Shown: positions 1 to 7,000 of the stretch, piece by piece
Numbering within the stretch: the stretch's first letter is position 1
Layout: each line of letters starts with the position of its first letter
Assembly: GCA_964490145.1 (NCBI GenBank)
Contig: CAZBBS010000067.1
Location: 1 to 14,819 of the forward strand
Source of the DNA: Eutrophocola sp964490145
GTDB lineage: Bacteria; Pseudomonadota; Gammaproteobacteria; Pseudomonadales; Pseudohongiellaceae
Direction of reading: 5' to 3'
DNA: 14,819 bases
The notes under the pieces: model-generated
What the model was told of the DNA's origin: nothing
Seen by the model: only the letters and a program-made list of their open reading frames with translations
The model's database searches: none
Made by a program: the position numbers and the translations under genes

Positions 1-116
1 AAGAATTGCTTGCAGAATTCCAGGAAATACAGGAAAGTCACGGCAACAAACAGTCCCCCAGAAAATCCAGCTGGTTCGATGGGGTGAAAAAATTTGTTGA
101 TGCATTGAAGTCCTGA
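1..116 (+). CDS. dnaJ: DnaJ (Hsp40 co-chaperone), C-terminal fragment
   Basis: The window opens inside a gene. Reading from base 3 gives 37 codons to TGA at 114-116, ending in SSWFDGVKKFVDALKS. A tail of this kind, with WFDGVKKF close to the stop, is typical of gammaproteobacterial DnaJ. DnaJ is the J-domain partner that stimulates the DnaK ATPase and delivers unfolded clients. The J domain, zinc fingers and most of the C-terminal domain lie outside the window. dnaJ directly upstream of dapB is the order known from Pseudomonas and relatives, which supports the call. The gap to dapB is 45 bases with no convincing terminator. The identification rests on a short tail plus gene order. Confidence 0.85.
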   Translation, partial: ELLAEFQEIQESHGNKQSPRKSSWFDGVKKFVDALKS

Positions 117-161
117 TCAGGACCTGTTTTCACAATAACGTATCAAATTTGAAGGTGATCT

Positions 162-962
162 ATGTTGCGTATTGCCGTTGCGGGTATTGCCGGTCGCATG
201 GGAAAAATCATTGTCGAGGCCATCGCCAAAACGGAAGGCGTTGAACTTGGCGCTGCGTCTGTCAGGCATAACAGTCCCAGCCTGGGTGAAGAAGTGGGCG
301 GTCTTTGTGGTCTGCCTGCGCTTGGTGTCTATGCAGTCGATGACCTGAGTGAAGTGCTGGACGATTTTGATGTGCTGATTGACTTCACCAACCCGGCGTC
401 CACGATGCAGCATCTGGATTTCTGCGAGCCTGCCGGTAAAAGCATCGTGATCGGTACCACCGGTTTTACTGATGAGCAGAAACTGGCTATCGAAAAAGCC
501 GGCAAGAAAATTCCAGTTGTCTTTGCCCCCAACATGAGCGTGGGCGTTAATCTGTGTTTCAAACTGCTGGAGCAGGCGGCCAAGGTCATTGGCGAGGACA
601 GCGATGTGGAAATCATTGAAGCCCACCATCGCCACAAGAAAGATGCCCCTTCAGGGACTGCCCTGAAAATGGGTGAAGTGGTAGCGGATGCACTTGGTCG
701 CAATCTGAGTGATGTGGCCGTTTATGGTCGCGAAGGCAATATCGGTGAGCGGGATAAAAACACTATCGGTTTTGAGTCCATCCGGGCTGGTGACATTGTC
801 GGTGATCACACCGTGATGTTTGCCGGTGAAGGTGAGCGCATCGAGATCACCCACAAATCCAACAGTCGGATGAATTACGCCTCAGGTTCTGTCAAGGCCG
901 CTCTCTGGCTGCGTGACAAGAAAGCCGGCCTTTACGACATGCAGGATGTGCTGGGGCTGTAA
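162..962 (+). CDS. dapB: 4-hydroxy-tetrahydrodipicolinate reductase
   Basis: DapB is cytosolic and performs the NAD(P)H-dependent reduction of hydroxy-tetrahydrodipicolinate in the diaminopimelate branch leading to lysine and peptidoglycan. The 266-residue protein has the expected family length. Visible motifs are the N-terminal dinucleotide-binding loop GIAGRMG (residues 8-14), GTTGF (98-102), FAPNMSVGVN (121-130) and the family signature EAHHRHKKDAPSGTA (153-167). In that signature His155 and Lys159 correspond to the catalytic His/Lys pair described for E. coli DapB. The ATG at 162 is preceded by AAGG with a 6-base gap, a good ribosome-binding site. The stop codon lies in the loop of a hairpin (953-970) shared with the convergent dioxygenase gene. 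In pseudomonads dapB is normally followed directly by carA on the same strand; here another operon separates them. Confidence 0.97.
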   Translation: MLRIAVAGIAGRMGKIIVEAIAKTEGVELGAASVRHNSPSLGEEVGGLCGLPALGVYAVDDLSEVLDDFDVLIDFTNPASTMQHLDFCEPAGKSIVIGTTGFTDEQKLAIEKAGKKIPVVFAPNMSVGVNLCFKLLEQAAKVIGEDSDVEIIEAHHRHKKDAPSGTALKMGEVVADALGRNLSDVAVYGREGNIGERDKNTIGFESIRAGDIVGDHTVMFAGEGERIEITHKSNSRMNYASGSVKAALWLRDKKAGLYDMQDVLGL

Positions 963-970
963 ACAGCCCC
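953..970. terminator. Hairpin between convergent dapB and dioxygenase genes
   Basis: GGGGCTG (953-959) pairs perfectly with CAGCCCC (964-970) around a TAAA loop that includes most of the dapB stop codon. It lies in the 27-base space between two convergent genes, where a shared bidirectional terminator would be expected. Neither strand has a run of T after the stem, so it is not a canonical intrinsic terminator. It may only protect 3' ends or slow polymerase. Confidence 0.4.
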
Positions 971-989
971 AATCATCACCTTTCGACTC

Positions 990-1955
990 TTAGAAAGTCA
1001 CCGGTACTGAAGGTGCCTTGCCGCTCTTGATGTCATCCACCAGGCTCGGTGAGCCGTTTTCCCAAACCAGCAGCATGGAGCGTTTCGGGCTGAAACCCTG
1101 ATGTCGGCAGTAGGCCGGCATGGCAGCCATGTCGCCGGCTTTCATGATGACGCGGGCCAGGGGTTCGCCGGTGTCCTTGTGGGAGCAATCCCAGTGAATC
1201 TCATCACACATCTGGAAAAACCATTCCACCCGGTCATTGCCGTGAATGATAGGCAGGATGTGTTCTTCGGTAGTCGGACACATGAAGGAGTTTTTTACCA
1301 CCGAGGTGAAAGAGGGGTTCCAGGTCACCTGGGAGCGGGACAGGAACGCAAACAGGTTGAAGGCATGGACCTGGTTTTCATACCCGGGTTCTGCATGGAT
1401 TTCGGGGGTGTCCTGGGGGACGTCAGCAAAAGCCCGGTTGACCGGGGCGCCCCTTTCGTCAGTACGCAGAGGCAGGTCGCCCTCGAGACCAACACAGCGG
1501 CGCGCCAGCTCCCGGGCCCGGGTGATGGCAGCCATGTTGTCGCCATTTTTGGGTCCATAGGGAGAGCCTGTTTCCTGGGGAGCGGCAAAAGGATCGAATC
1601 CGGCATTGGTCCAGTCGGCCAACATGGCTTCAAATACCTGGCGGATATCATCTGTCGGGAAATTTTCAAGCTGGTCCACACCAGCCATTTTCATGGCGCC
1701 ATTGTAGGAGCCGGCATAAAAGTCCACGGTGGAATAATGGTTCACCGTGCCGATCACTTCATCAAAATTGACCCAGCCATAGAAGAAGCCCCAGGCCACG
1801 TCCCGCATCAGTGCACGTAGGTAGTTGCCGGCATCCATGGTATGGCTCATTGGGCGGCCGTCATTGGTCTCCCAGGAAATATGGCAAAAATACTCATCCC
1901 GGGAAAACCCGAAATTACCCAATTCAAAACTCTGGTAGCCGTGTTCGTTTGTCAT
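990..1955 (-). CDS. Hydroquinone 1,2-dioxygenase-like large (catalytic) subunit
   Basis: This looks like the catalytic subunit of two-component hydroquinone 1,2-dioxygenases (PnpD/HapD type), non-haem iron enzymes that open the hydroquinone ring to hydroxymuconic semialdehyde. In the C-terminal cupin, HGNDRVE gives His238, Asn240 and Glu244, and His285 follows 47 residues after His238. The reported PnpD iron ligands (His256, Asn258, Glu262, His303) have exactly this spacing. The second cupin motif reads G274-x5-P280-x-Y-x2-H285. The N-terminal half (roughly residues 35-100) has the aromatic segment DVAWGFFYGWVNFD. The ATG at 1955 (minus strand) was chosen because GAGGAG lies 7 bases before it. 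An ATG at 1961 is only 1 base from that site, and one at 1994 would overlap the upstream gene. The resulting 321 residues are slightly shorter than the roughly 340 usual for the family. Substrate is inferred; another para-dihydroxy aromatic is possible. Confidence 0.8.
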   Translation of the reverse strand: MTNEHGYQSFELGNFGFSRDEYFCHISWETNDGRPMSHTMDAGNYLRALMRDVAWGFFYGWVNFDEVIGTVNHYSTVDFYAGSYNGAMKMAGVDQLENFPTDDIRQVFEAMLADWTNAGFDPFAAPQETGSPYGPKNGDNMAAITRARELARRCVGLEGDLPLRTDERGAPVNRAFADVPQDTPEIHAEPGYENQVHAFNLFAFLSRSQVTWNPSFTSVVKNSFMCPTTEEHILPIIHGNDRVEWFFQMCDEIHWDCSHKDTGEPLARVIMKAGDMAAMPAYCRHQGFSPKRSMLLVWENGSPSLVDDIKSGKAPSVPVTF

Positions 1956-1966
1956 TGTCATTCTCC

Positions 1967-2473
1967 TCAGGCCATCTGGCAGATGTCTGCCCATTTTTCG
2001 ATGGAAAGTTCGCCCATACAGGTTTGCAGGACAATAACTGCCGGTGAACTTGACCGGAACTGGTAGGCGGACCCGGCGGGAAGCATCCCCTGGTGGCCGC
2101 GACCGAGTTTGACCCAGCCCATGGGTTTTCCAGCAGGATTGCCTTCTACCCGGACAGCGCCTTGCTTTTCGGCATCAGCAACCCGCTGATCAGCCTCAAG
2201 GTCGATTAGGTGGATTTCCACTTCGCCATCCATACACAGGGCAAATTCATCATGAGCGCAAGTAAACCAGGGAGAGTCGCCTTCCGCACGCAGAACCTCC
2301 AGAACATACTCCTGGTTCTGGCCAAACACGATTTTTTCATAAGGGGTGGCGCTATTGGCAATTTCGAAGCAGTTTGAAAAGACATAGTGCCGGGCATTGT
2401 CATTGATGGGTTCTACCCGGCCCTTGTCATAATCCGTTATGGACCCGAATCGGGTGTGGTAATGGTTGGTCAT
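1967..2473 (-). CDS. Hydroquinone 1,2-dioxygenase-like small subunit (degenerate cupin)
   Basis: This 168-residue protein (about 19 kDa) is the first gene of a two-gene minus-strand operon and ends 11 bases before the large-subunit start; its stop codon touches that gene's GAGGAG site. Size and pairing match the small PnpC/HapC-type subunit, a cupin reported not to form a competent metal site. The sequence agrees. The first cupin motif is reduced to CAHDEF (His75, Glu77) without the His-x-His pair. In the second motif, G126-x5-P132-x-G134-x2-Y137, a tyrosine stands where the metal-binding histidine is normally found. It probably has a structural role in a heterotetramer. The ATG at 2473 has a G-rich site (GGGGGA) about 5 bases upstream. 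No strong sigma70 promoter is visible upstream on this strand. Confidence comes mainly from the partner gene. Confidence 0.75.
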   Translation of the reverse strand: MTNHYHTRFGSITDYDKGRVEPINDNARHYVFSNCFEIANSATPYEKIVFGQNQEYVLEVLRAEGDSPWFTCAHDEFALCMDGEVEIHLIDLEADQRVADAEKQGAVRVEGNPAGKPMGWVKLGRGHQGMLPAGSAYQFRSSSPAVIVLQTCMGELSIEKWADICQMA

Positions 2474-2556
2474 CGCTATCCCCCAGGTGATTTGTCGTGG
2501 CTGATGAGCGTATCAGACATGTTCCTTGCCAGCCAAGTGCGTAAATCGGGTGTGTC

Positions 2557-2572
2557 ACCCTCCCGGGAGGGT
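2557..2572. repeat. Perfect 16-base palindrome, possible operator or hairpin
   Basis: ACCCTCCCGGGAGGGT is self-complementary over its full 16 bases. TGTCA (2553-2557) and TGACA (2578-2582) add outer arms, with extra bases on the right side, and a run of seven T follows at 2585-2591. It lies 84 bases upstream of the dioxygenase small-subunit start and just before the putative carA promoter. It could be a binding site for a dimeric regulator of either unit, or a weak plus-strand terminator with a long gap before the T run. Confidence 0.5.
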
Positions 2573-2601
2573 CCAGATGACAAGTTTTTTTAATCCTTTA
2601 A

Positions 2602-2631
2602 TGGACAAGGTGAAGTGATTTTTCATAAAAT
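2602..2631 (+). promoter_or_regulatory. Putative sigma70 promoter for the carAB leader
   Basis: TGGACA (2602-2607) and TAAAAT (2626-2631) each match the sigma70 consensus at five of six positions and are 18 bases apart. Transcription would begin near 2638, at the edge of a short hairpin TTCAGT/ACTGAA (2637-2642 with 2651-2656). No equally good promoter was found between the downstream terminator and carA. If real, the carAB transcript must therefore read through that terminator. Confidence 0.5.
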
Positions 2632-2642
2632 AAGTTTTCAGT

Positions 2643-2708
2643 ATGAAGACACTGAAGCATGCATCGAAACAGGCAGATTTGACTGTCAGGTTTCTGGAAA
2701 AGAATTGA
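2643..2708 (+). CDS. Possible 21-residue leader peptide upstream of carA
   Basis: ATG at 2643 opens a 21-codon frame (MKTLKHASKQADLTVRFLEKN) that stops at TGA 2706-2708, followed at once by an in-frame TAA and one base before the left arm of the terminator. The ATG sits in the loop of a small hairpin and only about five bases after the predicted transcription start. There is no clear Shine-Dalgarno site. The peptide has no run of a regulatory amino acid, so classical amino-acid attenuation is not evident. The position makes it a leader-peptide candidate, but a frame this short can arise by chance. Confidence 0.25.
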   Translation: MKTLKHASKQADLTVRFLEKN

Positions 2709-2709
2709 T

Positions 2710-2747
2710 AAAAGCGGAATGGGCATCGGCTCATTCCGCTTTTTTTT
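2710..2747 (+). terminator. Intrinsic terminator in the carA leader
   Basis: AAAAGCGGAATG (2710-2721) pairs with CATTCCGCTTTT (2732-2743) in a perfect 12-base stem with a 10-base loop, and an eight-T run spans 2740-2747. This is a strong intrinsic terminator on the plus strand; on the minus strand the T run is only four long. It lies downstream of the putative promoter and 142 bases before carA. It therefore either attenuates carAB transcription or ends a short RNA of about 110 bases. Confidence 0.85.
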
Positions 2748-2831
2748 AAATTCAATCCGGGTTCGTTGCTTCCACCTGTGTCCCGAATTCACTTGTTTTT
2801 AATTTGGCTTCAATCGGCAATCACCGGTTGG

Positions 2832-2872
2832 AGGTTTCTGCGAGCAGAATTTTTCGCAAATTGCGGAAACCT
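2832..2872 (+). promoter_or_regulatory. Hairpin in front of the carA ribosome-binding site
   Basis: AGGTTTCTGC (2832-2841) pairs with GCGGAAACCT (2863-2872) with one G-U pair around a 21-base loop. An alternative local pairing, TTTCGCAA with TTGCGgAAA (about 2853-2869, one bulged G), uses the same right arm, so the two structures exclude each other. The right arm ends 5 bases before the AAAGAGGA site of carA. A role in translational or transcript control is inferred from position only. Confidence 0.35.
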
Positions 2873-2889
2873 TACTGAAAGAGGACGTT

Positions 2890-4041
2890 ATGCAACAAAA
2901 GCCCGCCATACTTGCCCTTCAAGACGGTTCACTGTTTGAAGGTATTTCCATTGGTGCTGAAGGCCAGGCCTCCGGTGAAGTGGTTTTCAATACTTCCATG
3001 TCCGGCTACCAGGAAATCCTGACGGATCCCTCATACGCCCAGCAGATCATTACTTTCACCTACCCCCACATTGGCAATACCGGCATCAATGATGAGGATA
3101 ATGAGTCAGGCAAGATCTGGTCTTCAGGTATGGTTATTCGTGACCTGCCGATGCTCGAAAGCAATTTCCGCAGCCAGCAGACCTTGTCCGAATTCCTGAT
3201 TGCCCAGAATGTGGTTGCCATCAGTGATATTGATACTCGCCGCCTGACCCGGATACTTCGGGACCGCGGCCCCATGAATGGCTGTATTCTGGCCGGATTC
3301 GATGTAGCGGATGTTGAAAAAGCCCGTGAACAGGCTCTTGAGGCCGCCAAGTCCTTCCCGGGTCTGGTGGGTATGGACCTGGCCAAGGTGGTGTCATGTG
3401 AAGAATCCTATGCCTGGGTAGAGGGGTCCTGGCAGCTGGGTGCTGGACATCCTGTTCCTGAAGCTGGCTCACATCACGTGGTTGCCTATGACTTTGGCGT
3501 GAAGCGCAATATCCTGCGTATGCTCACGGATCGCGGTTGCCGGGTCACTGTGGTGCCAGCCCAGACACCGGCCAGTGAGGTGTTGGCGATGAATCCGGAT
3601 GGCATCTTCCTGTCCAATGGCCCTGGCGACCCGGAGCCCTGTGATTACGCGATCACCGCCATCAGGGAAATTCTGGAAACCGGCAAACCGGTTTTTGGTA
3701 TCTGCCTGGGCCATCAGCTCCTGGCACTGGCCAGTGGCGCCAAAACCGTGAAGATGAAGCTGGGCCATCACGGTGCCAATCATCCGGTACAGGAATTGTC
3801 TTCAGGGAAAGTCTTTATTACCAGTCAGAACCACGGATTTGCCGTGGATGAGGAATCTCTGCCCTCGAATGTCGAAGCCACTCACAAGTCATTGTTTGAT
3901 GGCTCGTTGCAGGGGATTCACCTGACTGACAGGCAGGCATTTGGCTTCCAGGGTCATCCAGAGGCTAGCCCCGGTCCCCATGATATCGCCCCGGTTTTTG
4001 ACCACTTTATTGAATTGATCCAGGCAAGCACCGCTAATTAA
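2890..4041 (+). CDS. carA: Carbamoyl-phosphate synthetase small (glutaminase) subunit
   Basis: CarA hydrolyses glutamine and passes ammonia through a tunnel to CarB, which makes carbamoyl phosphate for pyrimidines and arginine. The 383-residue protein has the usual length. Its N-terminal CarA-specific domain includes FNTSMSGYQEILTDPSY (33-49) and FTYPHIGNTGIN (56-67). The class I glutamine amidotransferase domain starts near residue 195 and carries NGPGDPEPC (243-251), the nucleophile Cys272 in GICLGHQ, QNHGFAVD (313-320), and His356 and Glu358 in GHPEASPGPHD. These complete the Cys-His-Glu triad. The ATG at 2890 has AAAGAGGA about 4 bases upstream. carB follows after 30 bases, so the two are surely co-transcribed. 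P. aeruginosa is reported to carry an extra ORF between carA and carB; none is present here. Confidence 0.98.
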   Translation: MQQKPAILALQDGSLFEGISIGAEGQASGEVVFNTSMSGYQEILTDPSYAQQIITFTYPHIGNTGINDEDNESGKIWSSGMVIRDLPMLESNFRSQQTLSEFLIAQNVVAISDIDTRRLTRILRDRGPMNGCILAGFDVADVEKAREQALEAAKSFPGLVGMDLAKVVSCEESYAWVEGSWQLGAGHPVPEAGSHHVVAYDFGVKRNILRMLTDRGCRVTVVPAQTPASEVLAMNPDGIFLSNGPGDPEPCDYAITAIREILETGKPVFGICLGHQLLALASGAKTVKMKLGHHGANHPVQELSSGKVFITSQNHGFAVDEESLPSNVEATHKSLFDGSLQGIHLTDRQAFGFQGHPEASPGPHDIAPVFDHFIELIQASTAN

Positions 4042-4071
4042 CCACGTAAACTTGAAGAAGCTGCACCGACC

Positions 4072-7000
4072 ATGCCAAAAAGAACTGATATTAAAAGCAT
4101 CCTGATTATTGGCGCGGGCCCTATCGTCATCGGCCAGGCCTGTGAGTTTGACTATTCCGGTGCCCAGGCCTGCAAGGCTTTGCAGGAAGAGGGTTACCGG
4201 ATCATTCTGGTGAATTCCAACCCGGCAACGATCATGACCGATCCGGGAATGGCCGATGCCACCTATATCGAGCCTGTGGAATGGCGTACCGTCGAGAAGA
4301 TCATTGAAAAGGAAAGGCCGGATGCCATTCTCCCGACCATGGGTGGGCAGACAGCCCTGAACTGTGCGCTGGACCTGGACAAGCATGGTGTCCTGAAAAA
4401 ATACAATGTTGAGCTGATCGGTGCCCGCAAGCACGCCATCGACAAGGCAGAGGATCGCGAACTGTTCGACAAGGCCATGGAAAGCATAGGTCTGGAAACC
4501 CCGAATCATGAATTTGCCCATAATATGGATGAAGCCTTCCAGGCCATGGAGAAGCTGGGCTTCCCCTGTATCATCCGTCCCTCTTTCACCATGGGCGGCA
4601 GTGGTGGCGGTATTGCTTACAACAAGGAAGAATTTGAGGAAATCTGCAAGCGCGGCCTGGACCTGTCGCCCACCAAGGAACTGCTGATCGATGAATCCTT
4701 GATTGGCTGGAAGGAGTATGAGCTGGAAGTGGTGCGGGATAAGAACGACAACTGCATCATTGTATGCAGTATCGAAAACCTCGACCCCATGGGCATCCAC
4801 ACCGGTGATTCCATCACCGTGGCACCCGCGCAAACCCTGACAGACAAGGAATACCAGATTCTGAGAAACGCCGCCTGTGAAGTACTGCGGGAAATTGGCG
4901 TGGAGACCGGTGGTTCCAATGTCCAGTTTGCCATCAACCCGGCCAATGGTCGCCTTGTGGTGATCGAGATGAATCCACGTGTATCGCGATCTTCAGCCCT
5001 GGCATCCAAAGCCACCGGTTTCCCGATTGCCCGCGTGGCAGCAAAACTGGCGGTGGGATTCACACTGGATGAACTGCGTAATGAAATCACCGGCGGCATC
5101 ACCCCGGCGTCGTTCGAGCCGACCATCGACTATGTGGTCACCAAGATCCCGCGTTTCACCTTCGAGAAGTTCCCGCAGGCTCCTGACCGCCTGACCACCC
5201 AGATGAAATCTGTGGGCGAGGTCATGGCTATCGGCAGAACCTTCCAGGAGTCCATGCAGAAGGCCCTGCGTGGCCTGGAGGTCGGCATTTCAGGCTTTGA
5301 CCCTGTCCTTGACAGCGAAGCCAGCAATGCCCAGGAAGTCTTGCTGCGTGAACTCAAGGACCCGGGTGCCAACCGCATCCGTTATGTCGGAGACGCTTTC
5401 CGTGCCGGGATGACGGTCGAGGAACTGCACGAACACACCCGTATTGATCGCTGGTTCCTGATTCAGCTTGAAGACATCATTCTTGAGGAGAAACGCCTGG
5501 CCAGTGAGTCCCTGGAGGACATGAGCCGGGACCGTCTTTACCGCCTCAAGCGCAAAGGATTTTCCGATGAACGTCTGGCCAAGGTCATGGGCGTGAAAGA
5601 GGAGGCAGTCCGGAACCGGCGCAACACCCTGGATATTCACCCCGTATACAAGCGGGTCGACACCTGTGCTGCCGAATTCAGTTCATCCACGGCCTACATG
5701 TATTCCACCTATGAAGAAGAGTGTGAGGCCAATGTCAGTGACCGCCAGAAGATTATCGTCCTTGGTGGCGGCCCGAACCGGATTGGACAGGGTATTGAAT
5801 TCGATTACTGCTGCGTCCATGCCGCCCTGGCGATGCGCGAAGAGGGTTACGAGGCCATCATGGTCAACTGCAACCCCGAAACGGTCTCCACTGATTTCAA
5901 CGTTTCCGACCGCCTGTATTTTGAGCCGGTAACGCTTGAGGATGTCATGGAAATCATCCGTATCGAGAAACCGGCAGGCGTCATTGTACAGTTTGGCGGC
6001 CAGACCCCATTGAAGCTTGTTACGCATCTCGAACGTCTTGGTGTGCCAATTATCGGTACCACGGCCGATGCCATTGACCGTGCAGAAGATCGCGAGCGCT
6101 TCCAAAGCATGATTCAGAAACTGGGATTGAAACAGCCTCCTAACAGCACGGTGCGCAGTCTGGAGCAGGCCGTGAAGGAAGCCGAGGGTATCGGTTACCC
6201 GCTGGTGGTTCGTCCGTCCTATGTTCTGGGTGGCCGTGCCATGGAAATCGTCTACAACGAGGCGGAGCTCAAGCGCTATATTAACAGCGCGGTTGAGGTG
6301 TCCAACGAAAGTCCGGTACTGCTGGATCATTACCTGAACTCTGCCATCGAAATTGATGTGGATGTGGTCAGTGACGGCAAGCAGGTGGTTGTCGGTTCCA
6401 TCATGCAGCATATTGAACAGGCTGGTGTGCATTCCGGGGACTCGGCCTGTTCACTGCCGCCCTACAGTCTGCCCATGGATGTGCAGGACAAGATTCGCGA
6501 GCAGTGTGTCCAGCTGGCCATCGAACTGGGTGTTGTCGGTCTGATGAATGCCCAGCTTGCCTACCAGGATGGCGAGGTTTACATTATTGAAGTGAATCCA
6601 CGTGCCTCAAGAACAGTCCCGTTTGTATCAAAGTGCATCGGAACCTCCCTGGCCAAAGTGGCGGCGAAGTGTATGGCGGGTATTTCCCTGCAAAGCCAGG
6701 GCTTTACCAGCGAAGTGATTCCTTCGTTCTATGCGGTGAAGGAAGCCATCTTCCCATTCAACAAGTTCCCGGGGGTGGATCCGATTCTGGGCCCCGAAAT
6801 GAAATCCACCGGTGAGGTCATGGGCACAGGCGAAACGTTCGCCGAGGCTTATTACAAATCACAGGGTATGGGCGAGCTGAACATCCCCCTGAATGGGACA
6901 GCCTTTATCAGTGTTCGTGAAGCTGACAAACCGGAACTTGCGGAACTGGCCAGAAACTTCCATTCGCTAGGTTTCAAACTGGTAGCTACCAAGGGAACAG

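Larger units (their letters stand above)
2474..2889. promoter_or_regulatory. 416-base divergent intergenic region (dioxygenase operon / carA)
   Basis: This is the only stretch above 300 bases without an established gene. In plus-strand order it holds a perfect 16-base palindrome followed by a T run (2557-2591), a sigma70-like promoter (2602-2631), a 21-codon ORF (2643-2708), a strong intrinsic terminator (2710-2747) and a hairpin (2832-2872) just before the carA ribosome-binding site. The half nearest the dioxygenase genes (2474-2556) shows no good sigma70 promoter on the minus strand. TTGGCT at 2531-2536 (read on the minus strand) has no convincing -10 partner. Confidence 0.6.

Noticed and set aside
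112..121. Palindrome CCTGATCAGG over the dnaJ stop codon
   Set aside because: Ten bases is short, half lies in coding sequence, and no associated promoter or T run was seen.
1101..1820. 239-codon plus-strand frame opposite the dioxygenase large subunit
   Set aside because: The minus-strand frame carries the conserved iron ligands and a ribosome-binding site; the plus-strand frame has no recognisable domain.
990..1955. Alternative identity as homogentisate or gentisate dioxygenase, also cupin-type enzymes
   Set aside because: Those are single-subunit enzymes with different metal motifs. The paired small subunit and the H-x-N-x3-E...H spacing fit the hydroquinone dioxygenase type better.
3889..4833. 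Long open frame on the minus strand (314 codons) across the carA-carB junction
   Set aside because: It lies opposite two certain genes, resembles no family and is explained by codon bias of carB. Similar antisense frames at 5683-6432, 9856-10629 and 12473-13333 were rejected for the same reason.
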